64,000 nucleotides of DNA, taken from assembly GCA_038087015.1 (NCBI GenBank), contig JASBNA010000045.1, forward strand, positions 124,001 through 188,000. The letters are read 5' to 3'. Below the pieces are notes generated by a model. The model did no database searches and had not been told where the DNA came from. It worked only from the letters and a program-made list of their open reading frames with translations. The position numbers and the translations under genes are program-made. Positions within the stretch are counted from its first letter, which is position 1. Each line of letters starts with the position of its first letter. The DNA is from Cerrena zonata. Lineage: Eukaryota; Basidiomycota; Agaricomycetes; Polyporales; Cerrenaceae. Positions 32,542 through 41,656 of the stretch are shown here, one piece after another.

Positions 32542-33576
32542 TTAACTATCTAAGAGACCACCTTTCTTCTTTTCAGTATCTCGCTCAGCGTATTTCTTCC
32601 CGTATAAGATTTTGATCAATTTTTCACTCATTCTGTAAAGATAACCCGCTAAAATCATTATTCCTCCAAGAATAGTACCCAATCTAGCTACAAATTGAAG
32701 GAACGGAATTCTTTTTTCAGAGATAATCAATTTGACGGGTTCAAAATCATAATGGAAATAAATTCCTGGAACACCTTGGGGTCTACCTCTTGGATCGGTC
32801 TTGTAAACACGATGTTGTTCACTTAATGAATATTGATTAGTGTCGATTTCTATACCTAGTCTTTCGTACATCGTAGGCACAACCTTTGAGTAGTATTTAA
32901 ATGCTTGAAGTTTTTCTTCGGTAGTTCTACCAGTGAAATCCAATGGGTTGTTTATAAATGGATAGAAATCACCGTAGGAAAATTCCTTAATTACATGAGA
33001 AAAGTTTAATGCTTGGAATGGAACAATCAGGCGGTCTCTGTAACCAAACCCTTTACCGGTAATACGAAAATCACCACTAACTTGATTAACTTGAATCGAA
33101 CCAAATATATGACAGGCTGGTGCATCTTCGTGTATTCTTGCACCACTAACTCTAAACTCTGCTCGGAGCGTTTCTTGCATGATTTCATCAAGGTCAGGAG
33201 TATCATGTGCATCATTGTGTTTATTTATTTGGAATCCTTCTGGTAAAATGAAATCAGTACCTTGGAAATTCAATAACTCTGCTGCTAAAAAACGATCATC
33301 GGTGATATCCATAACATTGGTATGCAAAAACTCACATGGCATGGCCACAAGCATATCTAGATTTATTGACATATCTGTATTCACTTGGTCATCGATCTTG
33401 AATTGGTGGTCTACGTATCCTCCCAAGTATCCACCAACTTCAACCCAAAGAATTAACAAGGCACAAAATCCCGTAAGAAGAGTAGAGAGACCTCCTCTCT
33501 TCGATTGAACAGTATGCTCCGAATCAATCTTAGGAAACGCATCGAACGTACGAACCTTCTTGGAGAACGAATCCAT
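32542..33576 (-). CDS. ERV41: COPII-vesicle cargo receptor Erv41
   Basis: Membrane protein that forms the Erv41-Erv46 complex, cycling between ER and Golgi and retrieving ER residents. 344 aa against 352 in S. cerevisiae. The N-terminal cytosolic motif KTFDAFPK-like (VRTFDAFPKID) precedes the first membrane segment (LSTLLTGFCALLILWVEVGG, about 30-50). A large lumenal domain follows with CHIFGSIQVNQVSGDFRITG, FSYGDFYPFINNPLD and the VVPTMYERLG segment. A second membrane segment lies near 300-322 (FVARLGTILGGIMILAGYLY), and the short tail ends GGLLDS, similar to the yeast GILDR end. The ATG at 33576 matches the family start. Confidence 0.95.
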   Translation of the reverse strand: MDSFSKKVRTFDAFPKIDSEHTVQSKRGGLSTLLTGFCALLILWVEVGGYLGGYVDHQFKIDDQVNTDMSINLDMLVAMPCEFLHTNVMDITDDRFLAAELLNFQGTDFILPEGFQINKHNDAHDTPDLDEIMQETLRAEFRVSGARIHEDAPACHIFGSIQVNQVSGDFRITGKGFGYRDRLIVPFQALNFSHVIKEFSYGDFYPFINNPLDFTGRTTEEKLQAFKYYSKVVPTMYERLGIEIDTNQYSLSEQHRVYKTDPRGRPQGVPGIYFHYDFEPVKLIISEKRIPFLQFVARLGTILGGIMILAGYLYRMSEKLIKILYGKKYAERDTEKKKGGLLDS

Positions 33577-33638
33577 CTTTATTGACTATTAGCAAGAAGT
33601 TAATGCTATTCGACAACGACTTAAATCGTGTTCAACTG

Positions 33639-33676
<38 letters not shown>
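33639..33676. repeat. Poly(A) tract, 38 bases
   Basis: A38 in the 196-base divergent promoter shared by ERV41 and ITT1, the longest pure run in the window. It probably acts as a nucleosome-excluding promoter element. The reported length may be inexact. Confidence 0.92.
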
Positions 33677-33678
<2 letters not shown>

Positions 33679-33772
33679 AAAAACAGTTAGTGGATTAACA
33701 TGCAGGATAATATCGCTTTGATTTATAAGACTTTCACTTATCTCTAATGGATCCAACTTTTAATGCTATAGA

Positions 33773-35206
33773 ATGACAGACTTGACGCAAGAGATAGAGT
33801 TCTCTGAGGATGTAAAGACTCAAGAGCTCCAATCTCTTGAAATTATCTATCCCAGTGTAAAGGTCAATTACGAATCGTTGTCTGGATCACTAGATATACC
33901 CGTCAAAAATGATAAGGGCATTGAAATAGTTTACAAGTCTGACAACTCCAAGATTGAAAAACAAAAAATATTCTATTTGCCTGCGATAAAGTTCACATTC
34001 AGGTTGATGGAACGGTATCCTTATGATGCACCTCCCGTGTTACGAATATTTTCTAATGTGGTATCAAGCACCAAAAGCTCAACCCTTTTAAAAGAGCTTC
34101 TTCAATGTTGGGAAGATTTGAAAGATTGTATAATTTTCACCCTTGTGGAAATGATTCAGAATAAAATACATTATGAATTTGATGAGTTTATCGGATCGGT
34201 AATCGAATGTGAGAGCATTGAAAGATTCAATTATCTATGCAAGTTCAATGAAGATGAAGAACAGTTGGCTTTCAATAATTTAACCTATTTATGTGGAATT
34301 TGCCAGACCGATTACAAAGGTGAGTATTGCTCTAAATTTGAATGTGGGCATGTTTTCTGTAATGATTGTTTATTTGAATATTTCACCAGTTTGATCGAAT
34401 CAGGTTCCATTGAAAGAGTTCATTGTCCTGAATACGAATGCACAACTAAATTATCCAAGATCAGAGAAAAGTATTTACGACTTGATAATATAACAAATGA
34501 AGCCTTTGACTTTAATGAATTCAAATGTCATCTTATGACTCCCCCAATATCACTAGATCTACTCAGATCTATTCTCGTTAAAAGAACTTCAGACTCTGAA
34601 AAATTAGTTGCTAGGTATAGAGACTTATTCATGAGGCAAAATCATGCAATAATTACAAAGTTATTCCCAACAAGGTTGGTCCCATGTTTCAATGAAAATT
34701 GTCCTGAAATGATCTTTAGAGAAGATTTGACGGACCCTTTGGTCATTTGCGGAAGGTGTAATAGTGCTTTTTGCCAGAGATGTCGTAAATCGTGGCATGG
34801 GAAATACGTCGAATGTAAAGGTAAAACAGGACTATATTCGAATATCCCCATCAAAGCATTAGATTTATGGATTGAATCTTTAGAGGATTCAGAAGAAAGA
34901 AAAAAATTAAGCTCAATGTATGGAAGAAATGCAATGGCAAAAATGTCAGAAGAATACAGAATGGATATCTTGTTTGATGAAATGTTAAAAGAAAAGGATA
35001 ATTCACTTCAAAAATGTCCAGTTTGTGAAATTGTCATTCAGAGATCAGATGGTTGTAATAAAATGAAATGTTCAACATGCCAGACCCTCTTCTGTAACTT
35101 ATGTGGAACCTTTTTGAATCCTGATGATCCATACTATCATTTTAATGATAAACAAAGCGACTGCTACGGACGTCTTTTCGAAGGTCTCGTGAAAAACGAT
35201 GACTGA
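33773..35206 (+). CDS. ITT1: RWD and RING-between-RING ubiquitin ligase, Itt1 type
   Basis: Probable RBR E3 ubiquitin ligase. S. cerevisiae Itt1 modulates translation termination through eRF1/eRF3. 477 aa. An N-terminal RWD domain (about 10-135: TQELQSLEIIYPSV, YPYDAPPVLRIF) is followed by RING1 (about 177-230: CGICQTDYKG, CGHVFCNDCL), an IBR (about 290-350: CFNENCPEMIF, CGRCNSAFCQRCRKSWHG) and RING2 (about 418-455: CPVCEIVIQRSDGCNKMKC, FCNLCG). The catalytic cysteine in RING2 would fall in the GCNKMKC stretch. RWD plus RBR in this order is the Itt1/RNF14 architecture. Confidence 0.9.
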   Translation: MTDLTQEIEFSEDVKTQELQSLEIIYPSVKVNYESLSGSLDIPVKNDKGIEIVYKSDNSKIEKQKIFYLPAIKFTFRLMERYPYDAPPVLRIFSNVVSSTKSSTLLKELLQCWEDLKDCIIFTLVEMIQNKIHYEFDEFIGSVIECESIERFNYLCKFNEDEEQLAFNNLTYLCGICQTDYKGEYCSKFECGHVFCNDCLFEYFTSLIESGSIERVHCPEYECTTKLSKIREKYLRLDNITNEAFDFNEFKCHLMTPPISLDLLRSILVKRTSDSEKLVARYRDLFMRQNHAIITKLFPTRLVPCFNENCPEMIFREDLTDPLVICGRCNSAFCQRCRKSWHGKYVECKGKTGLYSNIPIKALDLWIESLEDSEERKKLSSMYGRNAMAKMSEEYRMDILFDEMLKEKDNSLQKCPVCEIVIQRSDGCNKMKCSTCQTLFCNLCGTFLNPDDPYYHFNDKQSDCYGRLFEGLVKNDD

Positions 35207-35888
35207 AACTACAGATAAAAATTGTATATAGATTATATTTATTTAAATAAACCTAACAAAAAAAACTGAAAAAAAAAAAAATGTAATACATAAAAAAAAA
35301 CTCCGACTACCCAACTACTCTTCTAAAAGAGGGTCGACGAATCAACACAAGTTAACTATAGTCACAACTAAACACAAAACATGTTTAGAAGCAACTTGTC
35401 AGACAGCCACTTATACCCACCCAATACTAAAGCCCCCGAAGAGGCATGAAGCAAAGGGTAAAGATCATCGCTCCTTTCAAGACGATAATGAAACAAGTTC
35501 ATCTCGTATAAACAAAAGGCAAATAAAGATAGATGACTGGACTGCTAAGAATCACAGACAAGCTAAATTGTTTCTCACTTTGAGGGTATAAGGGTATCTC
35601 ACTCATCAACCAAGTTGGATTCAGTGGCTCTTTAGAAGAGTCAAAGATGGGACGTGACCTATAGAAATGATCCTATGAAGTACGTCGACAGAGAAAAAAA
35701 GAAGTAAAAAATTTTTAAAAGGACGAGAAATCGAGCTTCTTTTATACCATTTTCTGAAGATGAGATGCAAAAAAAAAAAAAATTGAAAAAAAAAAAAATG
35801 CGACCGGGTAACACGACTAAACTTTTGCCCTACTTTTTGCAACCTACAACATTATTATATCTCGGATGATAAGCATCTATTTATAAAA
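35207..35888. other. Long convergent 3' intergenic region
   Basis: 682 bases between the ITT1 and peroxin stop codons, the longest convergent gap here. It contains several A runs (35265-35280, 35292-35300, 35770-35782, 35788-35799). I looked for box C/D or H/ACA snoRNA signatures and found none convincing. Its length leaves room for a non-coding RNA, but none is supported. Confidence 0.35.
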
Positions 35889-37571
35889 CTAGCAAGACAG
35901 AGGTTTCTTAGGTGGTCTGGAGTACCTGAAGCATTCCCTCACTAAACGTCTTCTACGGAATTCATATACACTGTCAGAAGTGTCAGCATTTTTCAATTTA
36001 TCATAGATCCAACCTTCCTTTTCATCATCTTTAATTAGTAAATAAGTTGAATCTATTTGTCTTTCTTCCAAAAATCTTGAAGGATCGATATCTATACCCC
36101 AGTTATTCTCGTACCCAACATCAAATTTCCATTCCGGGGGAGGTAAGACTTTCGATAAATGTTCAACTCCAGTTGGTCTTTTTCCAGATAACCTTAAATG
36201 ATCACGACAATTGAACAATCTGTTTGAATAGCAGTAAAAAGACCATTCATTTTTGGTCAAGCTTTTGACTTCTAACTCATATATTTCCACGACGCGAACG
36301 TCAGCAGCATCATCGATGATAATGTCATGTCTATCGAACTTTTTTGGCTCCTCGTCTTCTTTAGGTGAACCAGAATCTTCTTCTTTCTTTTGTTTTTGCA
36401 ATTTTTGCTTTTGTTTATTTTTCAGGATGGCGACTAAAAGTTTTTTACTATGTGGATGGCATAAAATAATACTTAACCAACCCGATTGAATGAAAATGAG
36501 TCTCCAAGGAATAAATCTCCCCAAGAACAAGACGATATAAGTAGCAATGGCTACTATATAGAAAAGAAACGTCGAAAATCTTTCATCTTTAAAACCTGCA
36601 GTTTCAAACCAAAATGTTTCTGCTTGGTCAAATGCAACTATAACATCAGATGTTAGATTCTGTAAATCTCTCATATTGAGAAACAAAGACATTTGAGACT
36701 TCACATAACGAGCTCTTCTCCTCTTAGTTAATTTTTCATTCACATCAACTGGGTCACTTGCAACAGAGTTGGCCGAGACTGGCTGTTGAGTGAATACAGA
36801 TGTTGAACTTTCCGAGCTTATTGAGCTCGTTGGTCGAAGTTCATGCTCTTTGAATTCATCACTGAGCAAATCAATTAAAATACTATCTTCCAGTGATTGG
36901 TTAAAGAATTCAAATATAGATTGTCCCCTTTTTTTGACCTTTATGAGTTCAGGAGTTTTCATAGGATGTCTATGTATATAAGCAGGAATCATTATTCCAA
37001 AAAGCAAAAATAATAATGGCAAAGCCAATACAAGGTGTGGCCATAGACAAATTGCGGTATACATCACTAAGAATGATAAGGTTTTCGTGGGTCTCTTCCA
37101 TGTAACAATATGTATTAACCCATACTGAATTTCAAAAAACCCACTCATTTTGGTACTTAATTTTTTAAAGTTCGAGGCAATTATCTTTAGGGAAAGACCC
37201 GGCCTCTTGGTTCTTTCTGGATCGTGTAATCTTTCTTCGATTATTTGCTTATCATCATCTGGCATGGTATTTTTCAATAATTTTTCAACAAAATGGTCCA
37301 TGAAATGGCTAGTCTTACTATCCTTTGGCTCCTCCATATCTTTAAGTGCATTCAATTCTTCATCCGAGAAAATATCTGTGTCCAAACTGTCTCTTGAATC
37401 TCTTCTTTCAGTCCTATCAATACCCATTCCAATCACGGAGGCTGCGGTCCCTGCTGCTAGTCCTCGATTAGTACCAACATTCTTATCAGCCCAACTACTG
37501 GTGTACTTGTATGCTTTGTTCAATGCTCTTAGTCTCTTGGAATTGGAAGGATCATTGCTTGAGCTAGACAT
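35889..37571 (-). CDS. Pex28/Pex29-family peroxin (dysferlin-domain membrane protein)
   Basis: Peroxisomal or ER membrane protein of the Pex28-Pex32 group, which sets peroxisome number and contact sites. 560 aa. The N-terminus is polar. A hydrophobic reticulon-like stretch lies at about 158-195 (LVMYTAICLWPHLVLALPLL) just before a PAYIHRHP motif, and a second pair at about 330-375 (FYIVAIATYIVLFLGRF, LIFIQSGWLSIILCHP). A Lys/Glu-rich linker leads to DysF-type sequence: VEIYELEVKSLTKNEWSFY, then a late Trp/Arg-rich part (EGWIYDKL, VYEFRRRRLVRECFR). Domain order points to Pex28/Pex29 over Pex30-32, but I cannot separate the two paralogues by eye. Confidence 0.78.
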   Translation of the reverse strand: MSSSSNDPSNSKRLRALNKAYKYTSSWADKNVGTNRGLAAGTAASVIGMGIDRTERRDSRDSLDTDIFSDEELNALKDMEEPKDSKTSHFMDHFVEKLLKNTMPDDDKQIIEERLHDPERTKRPGLSLKIIASNFKKLSTKMSGFFEIQYGLIHIVTWKRPTKTLSFLVMYTAICLWPHLVLALPLLFLLFGIMIPAYIHRHPMKTPELIKVKKRGQSIFEFFNQSLEDSILIDLLSDEFKEHELRPTSSISSESSTSVFTQQPVSANSVASDPVDVNEKLTKRRRARYVKSQMSLFLNMRDLQNLTSDVIVAFDQAETFWFETAGFKDERFSTFLFYIVAIATYIVLFLGRFIPWRLIFIQSGWLSIILCHPHSKKLLVAILKNKQKQKLQKQKKEEDSGSPKEDEEPKKFDRHDIIIDDAADVRVVEIYELEVKSLTKNEWSFYCYSNRLFNCRDHLRLSGKRPTGVEHLSKVLPPPEWKFDVGYENNWGIDIDPSRFLEERQIDSTYLLIKDDEKEGWIYDKLKNADTSDSVYEFRRRRLVRECFRYSRPPKKPLSC

Positions 37572-37811
37572 CTTTTAGTTACTTGTTTGTTCAAGAAGAG
37601 TAAGGGATGATAAGAGTTGGAATGTATTTAAATGCGGAGTTGATTCAGTCAAACACTGGATTGTTTTTTAACTTTTTTCTGACTTGCTCGGTCGCAAATT
37701 TTAGTCACATGAGGACTTCGGCTAAATACTTTTTAAATGTAATGTTAATTATTACGATTTGTTACTATTTATATGATATAATATATGTATGTATGTATGA
37801 AAGAGCTGATC

Positions 37812-40655
37812 CTAGTTTTGTAGGAAACGGTGAGCTAAAAGATCTGCAGCATTTAATCTTTCATTAGGATCCCATTTGAAAATAGACTGCAAAAATTTGA
37901 TGAAGGATTGACCAGTGCTTCGGTCTTCATTATTTGCAGCTAATTTGAGCATTATTTCCAAGTTTTTGGAATTTAATCTGAAATTACGCCTGGGAGCTGT
38001 ATTATTATAGTTGTTTGGAGTCTGAGACTGGCCGATTGTTTGTAATCTAACGTTTAGAAATTGTAAATTAAATTTACCTTCTGAATCAAATAAAGTATAC
38101 AACAAGGTACGCTTAATTGATTTTTCATCAATCGAACTATTTTTATTCATGTTATTTTGATTCATTAAAGCACCATCTAAGATGTTTTTAGCAGCATTTT
38201 GACTCCTTATGGATCTTAATAAGAGATTACGTTGAGACACGATTAGAGAACTATTTGGTGCCCCAAATACTTCTGAAATGAGTCCTATTTGTTCTAGTTC
38301 ATTTTTCCCGGGGAAAAGAGGTATTCCCGTGTATAACTCTGCAATAACACAACCAAATGACCAAAGGTCAATCATGGAGTTATATTTTGCACCAATGATA
38401 ACTTCTGGAGCCCGATAAAATCTTGATTGGATATAAGAGTAAGAAATTTCATTATTAAAACAAGAGGAACCAAAATCAATAATTTTAATCGTAAAGTCAT
38501 TACATTCATTAATACTATTAGGATCAAAATTATTAGGAAATTTAATCATTATATTTTCTGGTTTAATATCACAATGAATAATTTTATTACTATGAATAAA
38601 TTGTAACCCTTTCAAAATCTGATAAGAAAATTTTTTAAGTAAATTTATTGAAAAACCTTTAAATTTTGTGATTTCTAGAAGCGAGTATAAGTTTAATGAA
38701 AGAACTTCAGTAATAATACACATATGACCACGGAAATGGAAATGATCATAATAAGTTAACACAGGAGACTCTTTACTATCATTTCCATATTCACGTAAAT
38801 ATTCCAGATCAAAATTAGAAATATTTATACCCGGTCCCCCAACTTTGAAATTTTCATTTAAATGTTTTAACATTTTGATTTCGTAAACTGCTTGTAATGA
38901 CCAATTCAAATCATTTTTAATAATTTTCAAAGCAACCATTTTATTTTGGTTACCATTGAAATATTTATGATCCTTACAAAGTACAACATTACCAAAAGAA
39001 CCATTCCCTAAAACACGATCAATCTCGTATCGATAATTTATGTGATCATGAGGAATAACAACGTAGTTGCCATTATCGTCATCAAATCCATAATTATCAC
39101 TGTAACTTCTGATATTTATCGTACGAGTAGATTGATTATTTGTGGGGATGTAATACAAATCTTTTTTCCGAAGAATTTCACCTCTTTCATAAATATTGAA
39201 AGATGCTTCACCATGAGATTCAGCACTCGCAATAACATCCTGAGGGGCAAAGGGAGGGTTTGTTGTAAAAGAATAATCTTCTGATTCTTTTTTATATTCG
39301 AATAATGATGGATCTTGGTGGTAAACTATAGTACAAAGTTGTCTAATGCTATTAATTTTATTAGATTGAACTGGTGGTGGAGCTTGTTTGATTGGAGATT
39401 GTTTTGGAGTCATTAGTTCTGAAGGTCTTTTTGAATCATATTTCATAGAACGAGAAGATTGATCTTGCTGTTGGTGCTGGAGGCTTTGTTGCTGCTGTTT
39501 CAAACCACCCAATTTCGTATACGGATGTTCTTTTTTCTTTGGAAGCACCGATGGCTCATCACCAATAACGTGAGTTGGAGAAATGCTAATGTCACTTTCG
39601 CTTCCGCTTGATATATCAACGTACAGTAAATTTCTTTTCAGTTTTGAATCTTGAGCCAATTGAGAAAATTTACTTGTGCTATAATTTAAATTAATTGAGT
39701 CCAGTGATTTATTTGGTGTTGATGCAGCTTTCTTGGTATTACTGGTGAGTGTTGGAACTTTATTATTTGAAAGTTGGCGTTTTTTATATCCATTTAGACT
39801 ACTTCTTTTATGATTAATATCCGATACTGATCTAGATCTACTCCCAGTGGCAGCAGCAGCAGCTATTGCCGCTGTAGGATTTGAAGGATTAGGAGTCGGA
39901 ATTGGCGATTGATAAGGAATAGACTGTTTATTTTTGGAAGAGGAAGTTTCTCTCATGAAAGAAAATCGTTGATCATTTTCATTAGTAGTAGATTGATGTA
40001 AAGCATGGCTAGTAGCAGCTCTTGCCAGAGGTGGGCAACTTAGGTAACGTTTATGAGACTGTTGTTTTGAAGGAGGCAATGATTTCGAACTTGCTTTATG
40101 ATTTAAAGGTAAAGGTTGAGTTATATTAGAAAGAGGTTTATTTTGTTTTGGAGTCTTAGGAAGTGAGGGAAGTTGTGAATGCAGTTGAGATCTGTATTGA
40201 TTGGATGATAGTGAGTTTGAAGAAACCAGACGACTTCTAATTTTACTTCCTGGATTATTAGTTATAGAAGGAATCGAGGATTTTTGTTTATTTATTGTAT
40301 TATTTGACAAACCTGATTTTGATTCCGCTCTTCTAGCAGTAGAAAGGAAGGGAGACCTCGAAGTAGTAGTATTACTTACATTTCGAATGCCTGAAGATGA
40401 TTGAGTATTATTATTTGGGTATAAAGAAGAAGGATATAATTTCTTATTCTTAGTTGGACTTTGAGATATTATGAAATCGGTTGTTTTAGTATATGGAGGT
40501 ATCACCTTTTGTAAAGAATGGGTTGAATTCGAATTTGTGATTCTGGAAGGAGATGACTCTTTCTTTAATATAGGAGGATCTCCAAGCTTTGGAATTCCAA
40601 TATCTATTTTAGCAAAACGATCTTCAAAATTTGGAGATAGTTTATGGGCCAGCAT
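37812..40655 (-). CDS. Pom1-type DYRK protein kinase
   Basis: Dual-specificity tyrosine-regulated kinase, 947 aa. The frame runs upstream to a TTG at 40733, but the ATG at 40655 (MLAHKLSPNFEDRF) is the likely start. The first 570 residues are Ser/Asn/Gln/Pro-rich and basic. A DYRK-homology box (FDDDNGNYVVIPHDHINYRY) immediately precedes the kinase domain, as in fission-yeast Pom1 and DYRK2. Kinase motifs are the glycine loop LGNGSFGNVV, MVALKI lysine, HCDIKPENIM, IDFGSS and the autophosphorylated activation loop YSYIQSRFYRAPE. The C-terminal lobe has an Asn/Ser insert and ends WDPNERLNAADLLAHRF. Pom1 controls polarity and cell size in fission yeast. S. cerevisiae keeps only Yak1 of this family. 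The role here is unknown. Confidence 0.88.
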   Translation of the reverse strand: MLAHKLSPNFEDRFAKIDIGIPKLGDPPILKKESSPSRITNSNSTHSLQKVIPPYTKTTDFIISQSPTKNKKLYPSSLYPNNNTQSSSGIRNVSNTTTSRSPFLSTARRAESKSGLSNNTINKQKSSIPSITNNPGSKIRSRLVSSNSLSSNQYRSQLHSQLPSLPKTPKQNKPLSNITQPLPLNHKASSKSLPPSKQQSHKRYLSCPPLARAATSHALHQSTTNENDQRFSFMRETSSSKNKQSIPYQSPIPTPNPSNPTAAIAAAAATGSRSRSVSDINHKRSSLNGYKKRQLSNNKVPTLTSNTKKAASTPNKSLDSINLNYSTSKFSQLAQDSKLKRNLLYVDISSGSESDISISPTHVIGDEPSVLPKKKEHPYTKLGGLKQQQQSLQHQQQDQSSRSMKYDSKRPSELMTPKQSPIKQAPPPVQSNKINSIRQLCTIVYHQDPSLFEYKKESEDYSFTTNPPFAPQDVIASAESHGEASFNIYERGEILRKKDLYYIPTNNQSTRTINIRSYSDNYGFDDDNGNYVVIPHDHINYRYEIDRVLGNGSFGNVVLCKDHKYFNGNQNKMVALKIIKNDLNWSLQAVYEIKMLKHLNENFKVGGPGINISNFDLEYLREYGNDSKESPVLTYYDHFHFRGHMCIITEVLSLNLYSLLEITKFKGFSINLLKKFSYQILKGLQFIHSNKIIHCDIKPENIMIKFPNNFDPNSINECNDFTIKIIDFGSSCFNNEISYSYIQSRFYRAPEVIIGAKYNSMIDLWSFGCVIAELYTGIPLFPGKNELEQIGLISEVFGAPNSSLIVSQRNLLLRSIRSQNAAKNILDGALMNQNNMNKNSSIDEKSIKRTLLYTLFDSEGKFNLQFLNVRLQTIGQSQTPNNYNNTAPRRNFRLNSKNLEIMLKLAANNEDRSTGQSFIKFLQSIFKWDPNERLNAADLLAHRFLQN

Positions 40656-41056
40656 TTCATTTAACTTGATTGAAACTAATTTTTTTTCGAAAAATAACAA
40701 AGGTAAGTTTAACCTAATGTTCGATCTTATCAAATTTCATACCAATAAGGGTTTCCCTTTCCCTTACAAGACCAAATCTTCTTCAGAAACCTAACAGGTA
40801 GTTCCCAACCTATAAACGAATCGGATCTGATACTGCTGTTTTTTCTGACATAAGAACACCTCCGTACACCAACCGATGTTCAAAAATTACGCGCTCATCT
40901 CAACTGTATTATGCTATGATATTGATTATACATTCTATGATTATATATTCTATGATTATATTTTCTATGACTGTATATATTCTATGATTGTATGATTATA
41001 TATTGCATGGTATAGACATAAGGGATATAGATAGATATAGAGATACAAATTGAAGT
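40656..41056. other. Divergent promoter with AT-rich tandem repeat
   Basis: 401 bases between the divergent DYRK kinase and the gene at 41057. A degenerate tandem repeat (TTCTATGATTATATA, about five copies) occupies roughly 40930-41005, close to the start of the plus-strand gene. Confidence 0.5.
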
Positions 41057-41431
41057 ATGGCACCAGCAAACAGTAGGATGATCATTGATCCTAGTTCATA
41101 TAGTAATCGAGACCTCCTTCTATTCACACAATTACTCCATACCAAAGGGTACATTGAACCCAAGTCAGTGGAGAACAACGACTCAAGTCTAGACGATATC
41201 AGCACCGAATGGTTCCATCATACCTCTACCCAACTTTCGATTCAAGACGGATTACCCATAGACAAACCCTGGAGTCGACAACAATGCTACCAGCTATACC
41301 AAAACTTGCTCAAACTGAACCCGGACTGTGAAAACACCACCGACCTAGCCAATCACTACTACTACACCAGAATCAACGAACTTACTTCCAAGATTGACCA
41401 GTATAAACTGACCTTCCCCAATTTGGAATAA
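41057..41431 (+). CDS. Uncharacterised 124-residue protein
   Basis: Not recognised. The protein starts MAPANSRMII and contains a helix-like stretch (SNRDLLLFTQLLHTKGYI), an aromatic segment (ISTEWFHHTST), and a second helical part (WSRQQCYQLYQNLLKL, then ARINELTSKI-like text before the end). There is no signal peptide, membrane span or cysteine cluster. The paired short helices recall small subunits of chromatin complexes, but this is only an impression. The ATG lies 45-50 bases after the AT-rich repeat. Composition and codon use resemble the neighbours, and the frame is closed by a TAA at 41429-41431. Confidence 0.6.
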   Translation: MAPANSRMIIDPSSYSNRDLLLFTQLLHTKGYIEPKSVENNDSSLDDISTEWFHHTSTQLSIQDGLPIDKPWSRQQCYQLYQNLLKLNPDCENTTDLANHYYYTRINELTSKIDQYKLTFPNLE

Positions 41432-41656
41432 ACCCGTACACTAACAGAATACTCCGTACACCACCAACTTACTCCCCTCCGTATTGTTTGGTCCCTCGGT
41501 AAAAAAGTATAAGAGCGGTTGCGGTCGTCCTCCCCACACTCCTTCATATTCCAGTTTTTCTACAACAGTTTGTGTTGATGAGCAGAGAAAGGATAAACTC
41601 ATTGAATTTAATAGACTCTTTTATCATATGTTGAAATTTGCTTTACTCAATTAACG

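Noticed and set aside
35207..35888. snoRNA in the long convergent gap
   Set aside because: TGATGA/CTGA and ACA-hairpin patterns were sought on both strands, and no properly spaced pair was found.
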